Assembly: GCA_023229045.1 (NCBI GenBank)
Contig: JALOAB010000020.1
Coordinates: 1 to 18,874, forward strand
Source: Fidelibacterota bacterium
GTDB lineage: Bacteria; Fidelibacterota; UBA2242
Direction of reading: 5' to 3'
DNA: 18,874 nt
Positions within the stretch are counted from its first letter, which is position 1. Every line of letters begins with the position of its first letter. Made by a program: the position numbers and the translations under genes. The notes below the pieces were generated by a model, which did not search any database, was not told the DNA's origin, and worked only from the letters and a program-made list of their open reading frames with translations. This document shows, in pieces, positions 7,631-14,789 of this stretch.

Positions 7631-10003
7631 TTAATAAGCTGTTCCAAAAATAAAATGCGTTTTCCAACCTTCAGGTTTACCATAGCCGGTCGTACCTTCA
7701 GGATCAATATCGTCAAATCCATAACCAAAATCAATACCTAATAATCCGAGTGCCGGCATGTAAAAGCGCACGCCGACTCCAATCGAGCGTTTTAGGTCAA
7801 ACGGATCGGTTTCTCTTACATATTTCCAGACATTTCCAGCCTCGGCAAACAGCAGTGCGTAGATAGTCGGATTACTCGAAATCGGCACACGATATTCGAA
7901 AGTGTATCTCAGCATCGTTTCACCGCCGTACGGATAGTAATATCCACCGTAATTGTACTTAGGTCCAACCTCATTATCATCATAACCGCGCAATGCCGTT
8001 CCATAGATCATTCCGCTTCCACCCATTATAAAACGTTCGTCGGGCGGGATGATACTACTACTTTTTAATTTTTTAATCATGCCGAATTCAACATGATTGT
8101 ACATGACTAATTTCCAAATGGTCGGTAAATAGTAATCCAATGAAAAAGTATTTTTAGTATAATGTTCAGTGCCGCCTAAAAAGCCACCGGTCAGATTCGA
8201 CATCCAGCTGAAGGTCGAGCCGATCGTCGGAAATTCCGGGCGATCACGACTGTCACGGGTGATAACCTGGGTAAGCCCGATACTCGTGGTATGATCTTTA
8301 CCTTCCAAGACATCCGACAGATATTCCTGGTCGATGTTGGAATATTTCTTCTTATAGGCGCCATACGACCAGCTGACCCGAAAATAATTGTCCGGCCAGC
8401 GCAGACGACGTCCCCATCGTAAAGCTCCGCCGTATAAAGTCAGGTCGTACGGGTAATAGTAAGAACTGGTGCTACTGCCTCTCTCAGTGTAAGTCACGCT
8501 GGCTCCCACCAGATTGGGAGTGTCAAAAATCCAGGGATCCGAAAAGCTGACTGAAATCGATTTGTAAGGAGTCGCTGAAGTCCGGTAAACCGAATAAGTC
8601 GTGCCCTGTTGATAACTGATAGCCAATTGCTGACCTCGTCCGCGGAAATTATTAAACTGAAAACCACCACCGCCCACCAGCCCATAAACCTGACTGATGC
8701 TGAATGATAAATTGGCCTGATCCGCCGATTTCTCCTCGACGGTTAATTCGACATCGACGGCATCATCGCTAACCGGCACTACATCCGGGACGACATTCGC
8801 AAAATAATTCAGCATATAAACTTCATTCTGACTACGCATCAGTGCATCCCGACTGAATATATCGCCGGGATACATTCTTAACTCACGGCGAATAACATTT
8901 TCATTGGTCCTCGTATTGCCATTTATATTTACCTGATTGATCGAAACAATTGAATTTTCAGTTATATCGAAAGTGATGTCGATTTCATTTTCTGAAACCG
9001 GCACCTCAATCGGCATGATCTGGAAAAACAGATAACCACGATCCATATAGGCTCCGTTGATCCGGTCATAGATCGCCTTCTGCAATAATTCGTCGTTATA
9101 ATAATCGCCCGGTTTGATATTCAGTAATTGATGTAATTGTTCGGAAGTGAAGATCGTATTGCCGGTAAAATCGATATTGCGATATTTATAACGCGGTCCT
9201 TCGTAGATATTAATTGTAATCTGCATCCGTTTATTACCCGGGCTGTAGGCAATCGAATCGGAAATGATCTTAAAATCCCGGTAGCCTTCATTGCGATAAA
9301 ACGTCCGCAGATTTTCTTTATCCTCAGAATATTTCGATTCTTCATACTCGCCGATCCGTAAAATAAACAGATTACGTTGATGGGTATCCTTCAACGCCCG
9401 CCGCAAACGACGATCGGAAAAGTTTTCGTTCCCGGTAAAATCAATCTCCTTAATCCGAACCCGCTTCCCTTCTTTAACATGCAAAGTCAGATTTTTACTG
9501 TTTTCCTTGCTACCATCGGATATTTCAGGCTCAATCTCAGCCAACAGATAACCTTCTTTTGTATAAAGATTCTGGACATTACGTTTGACTTCCGTGATTA
9601 GATTGGAAGTTAGTACTTTCCCGGTAATCAGGTTGAGCTCTTCGTCTATTTTACTTTTCTTGATTTTCTTGTTACCCTTTACTTCAAATTTTTCCAAGCG
9701 CGGATATTCCGTGACTTGAATTATTAAGAATAATCCTTCCTCGGTTTCTCTATCCAGTTTAATATTTATATCGGAAAACAGGTTAAGTTTCCACAGGCGT
9801 TGAATAGCCTGGGCAATATCTTCCTGGTTAATTTGGCGACCTTCCACCAACCCGGATTGAACTTTAACACTCGCTTCTGAGATAGTCTGGTTACCCTGGA
9901 CGGATAATCCCAGAATCATTATTCCATTCTCTTCCTGCGCCTCCAAAAAGGTGAATTGCAAAATAAACAGCAGTAATAATATTTGCGGTCTGAACTTGGA
10001 CAT
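7631..10003 (-). CDS. bamA: Outer-membrane protein assembly factor BamA
   Basis: BamA is the core of the BAM complex that folds and inserts beta-barrel proteins, including the LPS transporter LptD, into the outer membrane. The 790-residue protein has a signal peptide (cleavage near FLEAQ). Five POTRA domains (about residues 24-95, 98-176, 179-268, 271-350 and 353-427) are marked by repeated F-x-G-N phrases such as VKGNKKI, FTGNENF, FTGNTIF and INGNTRT. The C-terminal 16-strand barrel (about 435-790) includes the LRGY motif (671-674), which matches the VRGF loop motif of the Omp85 family. It ends in Tyr rather than Phe, an allowed aromatic. The length is normal. It begins two bases after the uppS stop codon. 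No lipoprotein partner gene (bamB-E) is in the window. Confidence 0.97.
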   Translation of the reverse strand: MSKFRPQILLLLFILQFTFLEAQEENGIMILGLSVQGNQTISEASVKVQSGLVEGRQINQEDIAQAIQRLWKLNLFSDINIKLDRETEEGLFLIIQVTEYPRLEKFEVKGNKKIKKSKIDEELNLITGKVLTSNLITEVKRNVQNLYTKEGYLLAEIEPEISDGSKENSKNLTLHVKEGKRVRIKEIDFTGNENFSDRRLRRALKDTHQRNLFILRIGEYEESKYSEDKENLRTFYRNEGYRDFKIISDSIAYSPGNKRMQITINIYEGPRYKYRNIDFTGNTIFTSEQLHQLLNIKPGDYYNDELLQKAIYDRINGAYMDRGYLFFQIMPIEVPVSENEIDITFDITENSIVSINQVNINGNTRTNENVIRRELRMYPGDIFSRDALMRSQNEVYMLNYFANVVPDVVPVSDDAVDVELTVEEKSADQANLSFSISQVYGLVGGGGFQFNNFRGRGQQLAISYQQGTTYSVYRTSATPYKSISVSFSDPWIFDTPNLVGASVTYTERGSSTSSYYYPYDLTLYGGALRWGRRLRWPDNYFRVSWSYGAYKKKYSNIDQEYLSDVLEGKDHTTSIGLTQVITRDSRDRPEFPTIGSTFSWMSNLTGGFLGGTEHYTKNTFSLDYYLPTIWKLVMYNHVEFGMIKKLKSSSIIPPDERFIMGGSGMIYGTALRGYDDNEVGPKYNYGGYYYPYGGETMLRYTFEYRVPISSNPTIYALLFAEAGNVWKYVRETDPFDLKRSIGVGVRFYMPALGLLGIDFGYGFDDIDPEGTTGYGKPEGWKTHFIFGTAY

Positions 10004-10005
10004 TT

Positions 10006-10788
10006 TTAGATTCCGGGCGAATGCGTAATTTGTTCACTGGTCTTTCCGAAACGTCTTTCCCTCTTCTGGTATTCACTAATGGCCAAAAGCAGTTCCTTGT
10101 TTCGAAAATCCGGCCATAAGGTCTCCGTAACGTATAATTCGGCGTAGGCCATCTGCCAGAGCAGGAAATTGCTGATACGTAGTTCGCCACTGGTGCGGAT
10201 CAATAGGTCCGGATCGGGTATATCGCGCGTATATAAATAACTCGAAAAAAGACGTTCATCAATATCTTCGAGAGCAATCCGACCTTCCCGAACGTTTTGG
10301 GCGATGGTACGGGTAGCATCCAGGATTTCAGCCCTGCCACCGTAACTTAATGCCAGATTCAGGTTCAGGCCGGTATTTAGGCTGGTCTTTTCCACCCCTT
10401 CCAATAAACCCTTTAACGGATCATCCGGTAAATCCGCCAGATGTCCCATCAAGGTCAGCCGAACATTATTTTTATGCAATTCATTGACTTCATTCCGAAT
10501 CGTGCGCAGTAATAAAGTCATCAGGTAAGTGACTTCCGATTTCGGGCGCGACCAATTTTCAATTGAAAAAGTATACAGAGTTAGCACCTTGATGCCAATC
10601 TGACCGCATTCACGGGTGATTTCGCGCACCGAATTGATGCCTTCGTTATGCCCGGCGACGCGCGGCAGACCGCGTCTTTTTGCCCAGCGACCATTACCAT
10701 CCATGATGATAGCGATGTGTCGCGGCAATTCGCCGCGCGCTAAAACCTGTTCTCTTAAACTGGCTATTTCCTGATCTGCTTTCGACAT
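10006..10788 (-). CDS. uppS: Undecaprenyl diphosphate synthase (di-trans,poly-cis)
   Basis: UppS extends farnesyl diphosphate with isopentenyl units in cis to make undecaprenyl diphosphate, the lipid carrier for peptidoglycan and O-antigen sugars. The signature is complete: HIAIIMDGNGRWAKRRG with the catalytic Asp at D30, GHNEG, the TLYTFSIENWSRP segment, and RTSGELRISNFLLWQ near the C-terminus, where the Arg and Ser bind diphosphate. I chose the ATG at 10788 (260 residues, close to E. coli 253); a TTG at 10803 is in frame and would add five residues, but it would leave a leader of only about seven bases from the proposed promoter. No strong ribosome binding site is seen at either. It is the first gene of the envelope operon. 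In many genomes cdsA follows uppS; here bamA does. Confidence 0.95.
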   Translation of the reverse strand: MSKADQEIASLREQVLARGELPRHIAIIMDGNGRWAKRRGLPRVAGHNEGINSVREITRECGQIGIKVLTLYTFSIENWSRPKSEVTYLMTLLLRTIRNEVNELHKNNVRLTLMGHLADLPDDPLKGLLEGVEKTSLNTGLNLNLALSYGGRAEILDATRTIAQNVREGRIALEDIDERLFSSYLYTRDIPDPDLLIRTSGELRISNFLLWQMAYAELYVTETLWPDFRNKELLLAISEYQKRERRFGKTSEQITHSPGI

Positions 10789-10816
10789 CTGATTCTTAAC
10801 CAAACAAACTACTGAA

Positions 10817-10844
10817 ATTATTATTTATTAGCATACAAAGTCAA
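10817..10844 (-). promoter_or_regulatory. Candidate sigma-70-type promoter of the uppS-bamA-lpx operon
   Basis: Read on the minus strand, TTGACT (10844-10839) and AATAAT (10822-10817) are separated by 16 bases; each matches the sigma-70 consensus at five of six positions. The predicted transcript would start near 10810, giving a leader of about 22 bases before the ATG at 10788. It is the best match in the region by eye. No promoter of similar quality is obvious inside the operon, which fits one long transcript. Confidence 0.5.
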
Positions 10845-10860
10845 TGAAAACCACATAAAA

Positions 10861-10893
10861 TTACCGACGGGTAATATACAAACAAGTCGGTAA
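10861..10893. promoter_or_regulatory. Inverted repeat TTACCGAC/GTCGGTAA, candidate operator
   Basis: A perfect 8-bp inverted repeat (10861-10868 and 10886-10893) is separated by 17 bases. A third half site, GGTAA (10870-10874), forms a second, tighter inverted repeat with the left arm (TTACC-gacg-GGTAA). Relative to the proposed uppS start near 10810 this spans about -51 to -83, a position typical of an activator site, and it is also upstream of the regulator gene on the other strand. A Rho-independent terminator is unlikely because no T run follows. The binding protein is unknown. Confidence 0.45.
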
Positions 10894-10921
10894 GCGGAAA
10901 ACTTAAATTATTCAAAATTTC

Positions 10922-10939
10922 ATTCTCAATTACGAGAAT
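10922..10939. promoter_or_regulatory. Inverted repeat ATTCTC/GAGAAT upstream of the sigma-54 regulator
   Basis: Two perfect 6-bp arms surround a six-base centre. The site is followed at once by TATGCT, a weak -10-like hexamer on the plus strand without a good -35. It could be an operator for the regulator gene that starts 193 bases later, or chance. Confidence 0.25.
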
Positions 10940-11132
10940 TATGCTAAATGGATCACTTTTTAGTTTCTTTTAAGGTCATTATCTCGGGTCATTTTACGGC
11001 AGGTTTGACAGATTGTTCCGAAGATATGCAACGTTTCTTACTATTTTTATTTAGTCTTTTCCAAATCTGGAAAAATCTTTTTGGATTAATTGTTTTCGCA
11101 TTCTATATTGCTCAGCGGAGATTGTTTTAAAA

Positions 11133-12518
11133 ATGGTCAAGTCGACAAAGAACAAGCTTAATGCGACAAATCGCCGGATATTGATCGCCGACCGCGACCC
11201 TGAATTATGTCAAACTCTGAACGCCTTCCTGAATGCAAAGGGATTCACATGTCAGACCGCTGTCGATGGTAATCTCGTCTTACAATTACTAAATGAAAAA
11301 GAGTTTGACTTATTAATAATTGATTTACATTTACCTAAACACACCGGCATCGAGATTCTGGAAAAGATACCGGCTATCAGTCCGCAAACTTTGACAATTC
11401 TGATGACATCTTCCGCTACGGCGGAGACGGCGGTTGAAGCCCTGCGTAAAGGCGCTATCGATTATTTGGTCAAACCATTCGATTACAAAATTCTTCTAGA
11501 TCATCTCGAAAAAGCCGTCCGTTTAAAAAGTCTGTCTGTCGCAAACCGGTTTATGCGCCGGGAAATTTCTGCCAAATATCATACCGACCAAATCATTGGC
11601 GATAGCCCGGCAATGAAAAATGTCTATAATCTGATCGGCAAGGTCGCCAACTCATCATCCAATATCCTGATTACCGGCAAGAGCGGAACCGGTAAGGAAC
11701 TGGTCGCCCGCGCCATTCACCAAAACAGTCCGCGGGAGAACGCTCCTTTTATCGCTATAAACTGCGGCGCGATTCCCGAAACACTCTTCGAAAGTGAACT
11801 GTTTGGTTTAAAGAAAGGCTCATTTACCGGGGCGACGATGGACAAGGACGGCGTCTTCCGGGCGGCTAACGGCGGCACCCTATTTCTCGACGAAGTCGGA
11901 GAAATTCCAATTCATATTCAGGTTAAATTACTGCGCGCGATCGAAAGCAAGGAAATCAAACCGATCGGCAGTACCAACTCACTAATCATGGACGTTCGTA
12001 TTCTTTCGGCAACTCAAAAAGACCTGCTGAAGGAAATCGAAGAGGGCAATTTCCGCGAAGACCTTTATTATCGCCTGAATATTATCGAAATTCACCTGCC
12101 ATCGCTGACCGAACGTAAGGAAGATATCCCGCTCCTGGTTGATCACTTTATTCGTATTTATAACGACGAACTCAGACGTAAAGTGATCGGTGCTGATCGT
12201 GATACCCTCAAAATCCTGATGAGTTATAAGTGGAAAGGCGAAGTGCGCGAATTGGAAAATGTCATCGAACGGGCGGTCCTGCTCTGCGAAGGCGACTATA
12301 TTACCCCGCGCGACCTGCCGCCTAATCTTTCCAGCAATCTTTCGGATTTGATCGATACCTCGGACGATCTTAAAGGTTCGGTACGGAATTTTGAACGCCA
12401 ACACATTTTGACGATCCTACGCCGGGTCGATTTCGATAAAAATAAATGCGCCGAACTGCTCGGCATCGGTCTTTCGTCGCTCTACCGTAAAATCGACGAG
12501 CTCGGCATCGAATTGTAA
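11133..12518 (+). CDS. NtrC-family sigma-54-dependent response regulator
   Basis: This is a three-domain transcription activator of 461 residues. The receiver (about 14-130) has phosphoacceptor D64 in LIIDLHLP, S/T switch residues in MTSSAT and K114 in VKPFD; the acidic pocket reads ADRD. The AAA+ domain (about 152-390) has Walker A GKSGTGKE (182-189), the sigma-54 contact loop GSFTGA (229-234, Ser in place of the usual Ala) and Walker B GGTLFLDEVGE. The C-terminal Fis-type helix-turn-helix is NKCAELLGIGLSSLYRKIDELG. It should bind DNA and remodel sigma-54 polymerase when phosphorylated. No histidine kinase gene is next to it, so its partner is elsewhere. GGAG lies 12 bases before the ATG, a rather long spacing. 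Target promoters are not evident in this window; the two following plus-strand genes and the inverted repeats upstream are candidates. Confidence 0.95.
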   Translation: MVKSTKNKLNATNRRILIADRDPELCQTLNAFLNAKGFTCQTAVDGNLVLQLLNEKEFDLLIIDLHLPKHTGIEILEKIPAISPQTLTILMTSSATAETAVEALRKGAIDYLVKPFDYKILLDHLEKAVRLKSLSVANRFMRREISAKYHTDQIIGDSPAMKNVYNLIGKVANSSSNILITGKSGTGKELVARAIHQNSPRENAPFIAINCGAIPETLFESELFGLKKGSFTGATMDKDGVFRAANGGTLFLDEVGEIPIHIQVKLLRAIESKEIKPIGSTNSLIMDVRILSATQKDLLKEIEEGNFREDLYYRLNIIEIHLPSLTERKEDIPLLVDHFIRIYNDELRRKVIGADRDTLKILMSYKWKGEVRELENVIERAVLLCEGDYITPRDLPPNLSSNLSDLIDTSDDLKGSVRNFERQHILTILRRVDFDKNKCAELLGIGLSSLYRKIDELGIEL

Positions 12519-12572
12519 TTTTCTTTTTTGCTGAGACGCAATAAATGGACATCAATTTGAGGAACACCTAAA

Positions 12573-13274
12573 GTGCAACTAAAAATTCTCATTCCGATTT
12601 TAAGCATCATCATTTTACTTGGCTGTTGTACCCAAAATGCAATTATTAAAAAAGAAACTAGTTTAGATTTATCAAATCTTGGTTCGATCTCAATTTTGTT
12701 TCCCCATATTAATTATTATGAAACTCACGGTGAAATTAAAGTATTGAAGCCCGGTCATAGTCTGTACGTATCTAAAAATGTGGAAAATATTTTTCTAGAG
12801 ATTATCGGCGAAGGTAAATATTTACCCAAAACGTCGACCATAATTACCGATACGACGATTATAAATCAATGGATACCTCAAAATTTCTTAAAATCCATTG
12901 CCTACTATGATAAGATTACCGATTCCACCAGGGTATCCCAAAGTCAGACAAGTATATTTCCGCTGACTCCGGAACTAAAACAACTGGTTGAAAAAGTCGA
13001 TTCGGAATATTTCATTTTCATTAGTGGTATTGCTTTGGGCGCTTCGGATGAATCCAAAAAGTATGATGTAATGCAAGCGCAAATCTATGAACTCTTTTAT
13101 GATGCGGCTTTCTCTTATGATTATCAATGGTACAGCCTGCTACTGAATATTTATGTCGTCGATAAGAAATCCAATGAGGTTGTCTGGTATCGCTATAACG
13201 ACACCCGAAATGCAAAATATGATGCTTTAAAAAAAAGCGACATTAAGTCCCTGTGTATAAAACTTTTAAAATAA
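12573..13274 (+). CDS. Lipoprotein of unknown family
   Basis: I do not recognise this 233-residue protein. It begins with a lipoprotein signal peptide: MQLK, a run of Ile/Leu, then the lipobox LLGC with the modified cysteine at C18, followed by a second Cys. The mature part is alternating beta and helix. Near the C-terminus the phrase LLLNIYVVDKKSNEVVWYRYND resembles the last strands of small envelope lipoproteins in which a stored value or pore subunit is described, but that is too weak to name a family. The start is GTG at 12573 with TGAGGA about 11 bases upstream; no ATG fits the signal peptide. The gene is visibly richer in A and T than the regulator gene before it and the esterase gene after it, a possible sign of recent acquisition or fast evolution. 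It lies 54 bases after the regulator gene. Confidence 0.8.
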   Translation: MQLKILIPILSIIILLGCCTQNAIIKKETSLDLSNLGSISILFPHINYYETHGEIKVLKPGHSLYVSKNVENIFLEIIGEGKYLPKTSTIITDTTIINQWIPQNFLKSIAYYDKITDSTRVSQSQTSIFPLTPELKQLVEKVDSEYFIFISGIALGASDESKKYDVMQAQIYELFYDAAFSYDYQWYSLLLNIYVVDKKSNEVVWYRYNDTRNAKYDALKKSDIKSLCIKLLK

Positions 13275-13335
13275 GATAAGCTCGGAGATGTATCTCATTA
13301 TATGTTGAAGATTCAATCACAACTAAGAGGTATTT

Positions 13336-14715
13336 ATGTTAGCTAAACATCCTTATCTCTCACTTACTCTTGTGGTCGTTGTAACCTGCGTTTACTTGCA
13401 CGCTAACAATCCGTCTGAAAAACCTGAAAATAGCCGATTGCAACCGCCGGCGCAGTTGACGGCGGAACAAGATCACCAAAGGCTGATGAATCTGCTCGAC
13501 ATTAAAGAACTGCGACCGTGGGTGAATGGTATCGATCCAAATGCCCCAAATTTGCCTAATTACGACGAGTCGAAAGCAAATCCCTATCCCAATTTGCCGG
13601 ATCCGCTGACTCTTAAAAATGGTAATAAAGTCACTACGCCGAAAAATTGGTGGCAAAAACGGCGACCGGAGATTGTGGAAGACTTTGACCGCGAAATTTA
13701 CGGTCGAGTTCCCGAAAATATACCCAAGGTCAATTGGAACGTAATAGCAGTTAAGTCGCATAAGGTTGGCGACTTTCCGGTCATCACCAAACAAATCGTA
13801 GGACATGTCGATAACTCGGCTTATCCTTTAATCACGGTGGATATTCAATTAGCCCTGACTACGCCAGCCAATGCAAATAATTCCGTACCTGTAATCATCC
13901 ACCTTTCATTCAGCGAACAAATTCCTTTCGGAGTAGATTCAGAGTCTGCCGAACCGACCTGGCAGGAACTGGTTTTTGAAAAGGGCTGGGGTTATGCTAC
14001 TCTGATTCCAACCAGTATTCAAGCCGATAACGGCGCCGGATTGACACAGGGCATTATCGGTTTATGCAATAAGGGGCAACCGCGTAAAGTCGATGATTGG
14101 GGAGCGTTACGGGCCTGGGCTTGGGGCGCCAGCCGCGCTCTGGATTATTTGGAAAGCGATCCTTTGGTCGACGCTAAACGAGTTGGTATTGAAGGACTCT
14201 CACGCTACGGCAAAGCGGCAGTCGTGGCGATGGCTTATGACGAACGTTTCGCGATTGGTTTTATTGGTTCTTCAGGTGAAGGCGGCCTCAAATTGCATCG
14301 CCGCAATTATGGCGAGATTGTTGAGAATTTAGCCGGTTCGGGTGAATATCACTGGATGGCAGGCAATTTTCTCAAATATGCCGGTCCGCTAACCTGGGAC
14401 GACTTGCCGATAGATGCGCATGAACTATTGGCGCTCTGCGCCCCGCGACCGGTTTTCATAAGTGTTGGCTCGGAACAGGTGGAAGGTGGTTGGGTGGATG
14501 CCAGGGGGATGTTTCTGGCAGGCGTCGGCGCCGGTCCGGTTTACCGTCTCCTGGGTAAAAAAGACCTCGGCACAACTGAATTTCCTCCTCAGGAAACGGC
14601 TTTGATCGATGGTGAAATCGCCTTCCGGCAACATAGCGGCGGACATACCACCGGTCCCAACTGGCCGACTTTTCTCAAATTCGCCGAACGCTATCTGCTA
14701 AGCCGAAACGATTAG
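13336..14715 (+). CDS. Secreted CE15-like esterase (glucuronoyl methylesterase-type alpha/beta hydrolase)
   Basis: Family 15 carbohydrate esterases cut the ester between 4-O-methyl-glucuronic acid of xylan and lignin alcohols. The 459-residue protein has an N-terminal signal segment (LSLTLVVVVTCVYLHA), an N-terminal region typical of bacterial members, and an alpha/beta hydrolase fold. The nucleophile is S289 in GLSRYGKAA (GCSRxGK or GHSRLGK in characterised enzymes). DERFA follows, as in bacterial CE15. The catalytic His is H437 in SGGHTTGPNW, followed by a C-terminal helix (FLKFAERYL). The Glu found 23 residues after the nucleophile in fungal enzymes is Ser312 here, so the acid may come from E315 or from the loop E380-D388. 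AAGAGG lies five bases before the ATG. Other alpha/beta esterases on plant polymers are possible. It suggests use of plant biomass or detritus. Confidence 0.85.
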   Translation: MLAKHPYLSLTLVVVVTCVYLHANNPSEKPENSRLQPPAQLTAEQDHQRLMNLLDIKELRPWVNGIDPNAPNLPNYDESKANPYPNLPDPLTLKNGNKVTTPKNWWQKRRPEIVEDFDREIYGRVPENIPKVNWNVIAVKSHKVGDFPVITKQIVGHVDNSAYPLITVDIQLALTTPANANNSVPVIIHLSFSEQIPFGVDSESAEPTWQELVFEKGWGYATLIPTSIQADNGAGLTQGIIGLCNKGQPRKVDDWGALRAWAWGASRALDYLESDPLVDAKRVGIEGLSRYGKAAVVAMAYDERFAIGFIGSSGEGGLKLHRRNYGEIVENLAGSGEYHWMAGNFLKYAGPLTWDDLPIDAHELLALCAPRPVFISVGSEQVEGGWVDARGMFLAGVGAGPVYRLLGKKDLGTTEFPPQETALIDGEIAFRQHSGGHTTGPNWPTFLKFAERYLLSRND

Positions 14716-14727
14716 AATCTAACTGGA

Positions 14728-14777
14728 AAATTGAAAAGCCGCTCCAGCGGCAATCGCCAGGAGAGGCTTTTCAATTT
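14728..14777. terminator. Bidirectional Rho-independent terminator
   Basis: A perfect 13-bp stem (14728-14740 paired with 14765-14777) reads AAATTGAAAAGCC and GGCTTTTCAATTT. The loop can extend the stem with CTCC/GGAG (14742-14745 with 14760-14763) after one mismatch. T-rich arms lie on both strands. It sits between the converging esterase and peptidase genes, where it would end both transcripts. Confidence 0.85.
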
Positions 14778-14789
14778 ATTTCAGAAACT

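Larger units (their letters stand above)
10804..11132. other. 329-base divergent intergenic region
   Basis: This region lies between the start of the envelope operon (minus) and the sigma-54 regulator gene (plus), so it should hold promoters in both directions. It contains a candidate sigma-70 promoter for uppS, an 8-bp inverted repeat upstream of it, and a smaller inverted repeat nearer the regulator. The plus-strand half (10946-11130) is open in one frame for 60 codons of hydrophobic sequence, but it has no ribosome binding site and I do not call it a gene. I found no -24/-12 sigma-54 promoter pattern by eye. Confidence 0.6.

Noticed and set aside
10948..11130. 60-codon hydrophobic plus-strand ORF ending three bases before the regulator gene start
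   Set aside because: It has no ribosome binding site, its composition follows the local T-rich bias, and it lies where a promoter and leader are expected. I treat it as non-coding.
10804..11132. Sigma-54 (-24/-12) promoter in the divergent region
   Set aside because: No GG-N10-GC pattern with flanking matches was found on either strand by eye.
13285..13296. GAGAT-GT-ATCTC inverted repeat before the esterase gene
   Set aside because: The arms are five bases with a two-base centre, too short for a stable hairpin, with no T run; likely chance.
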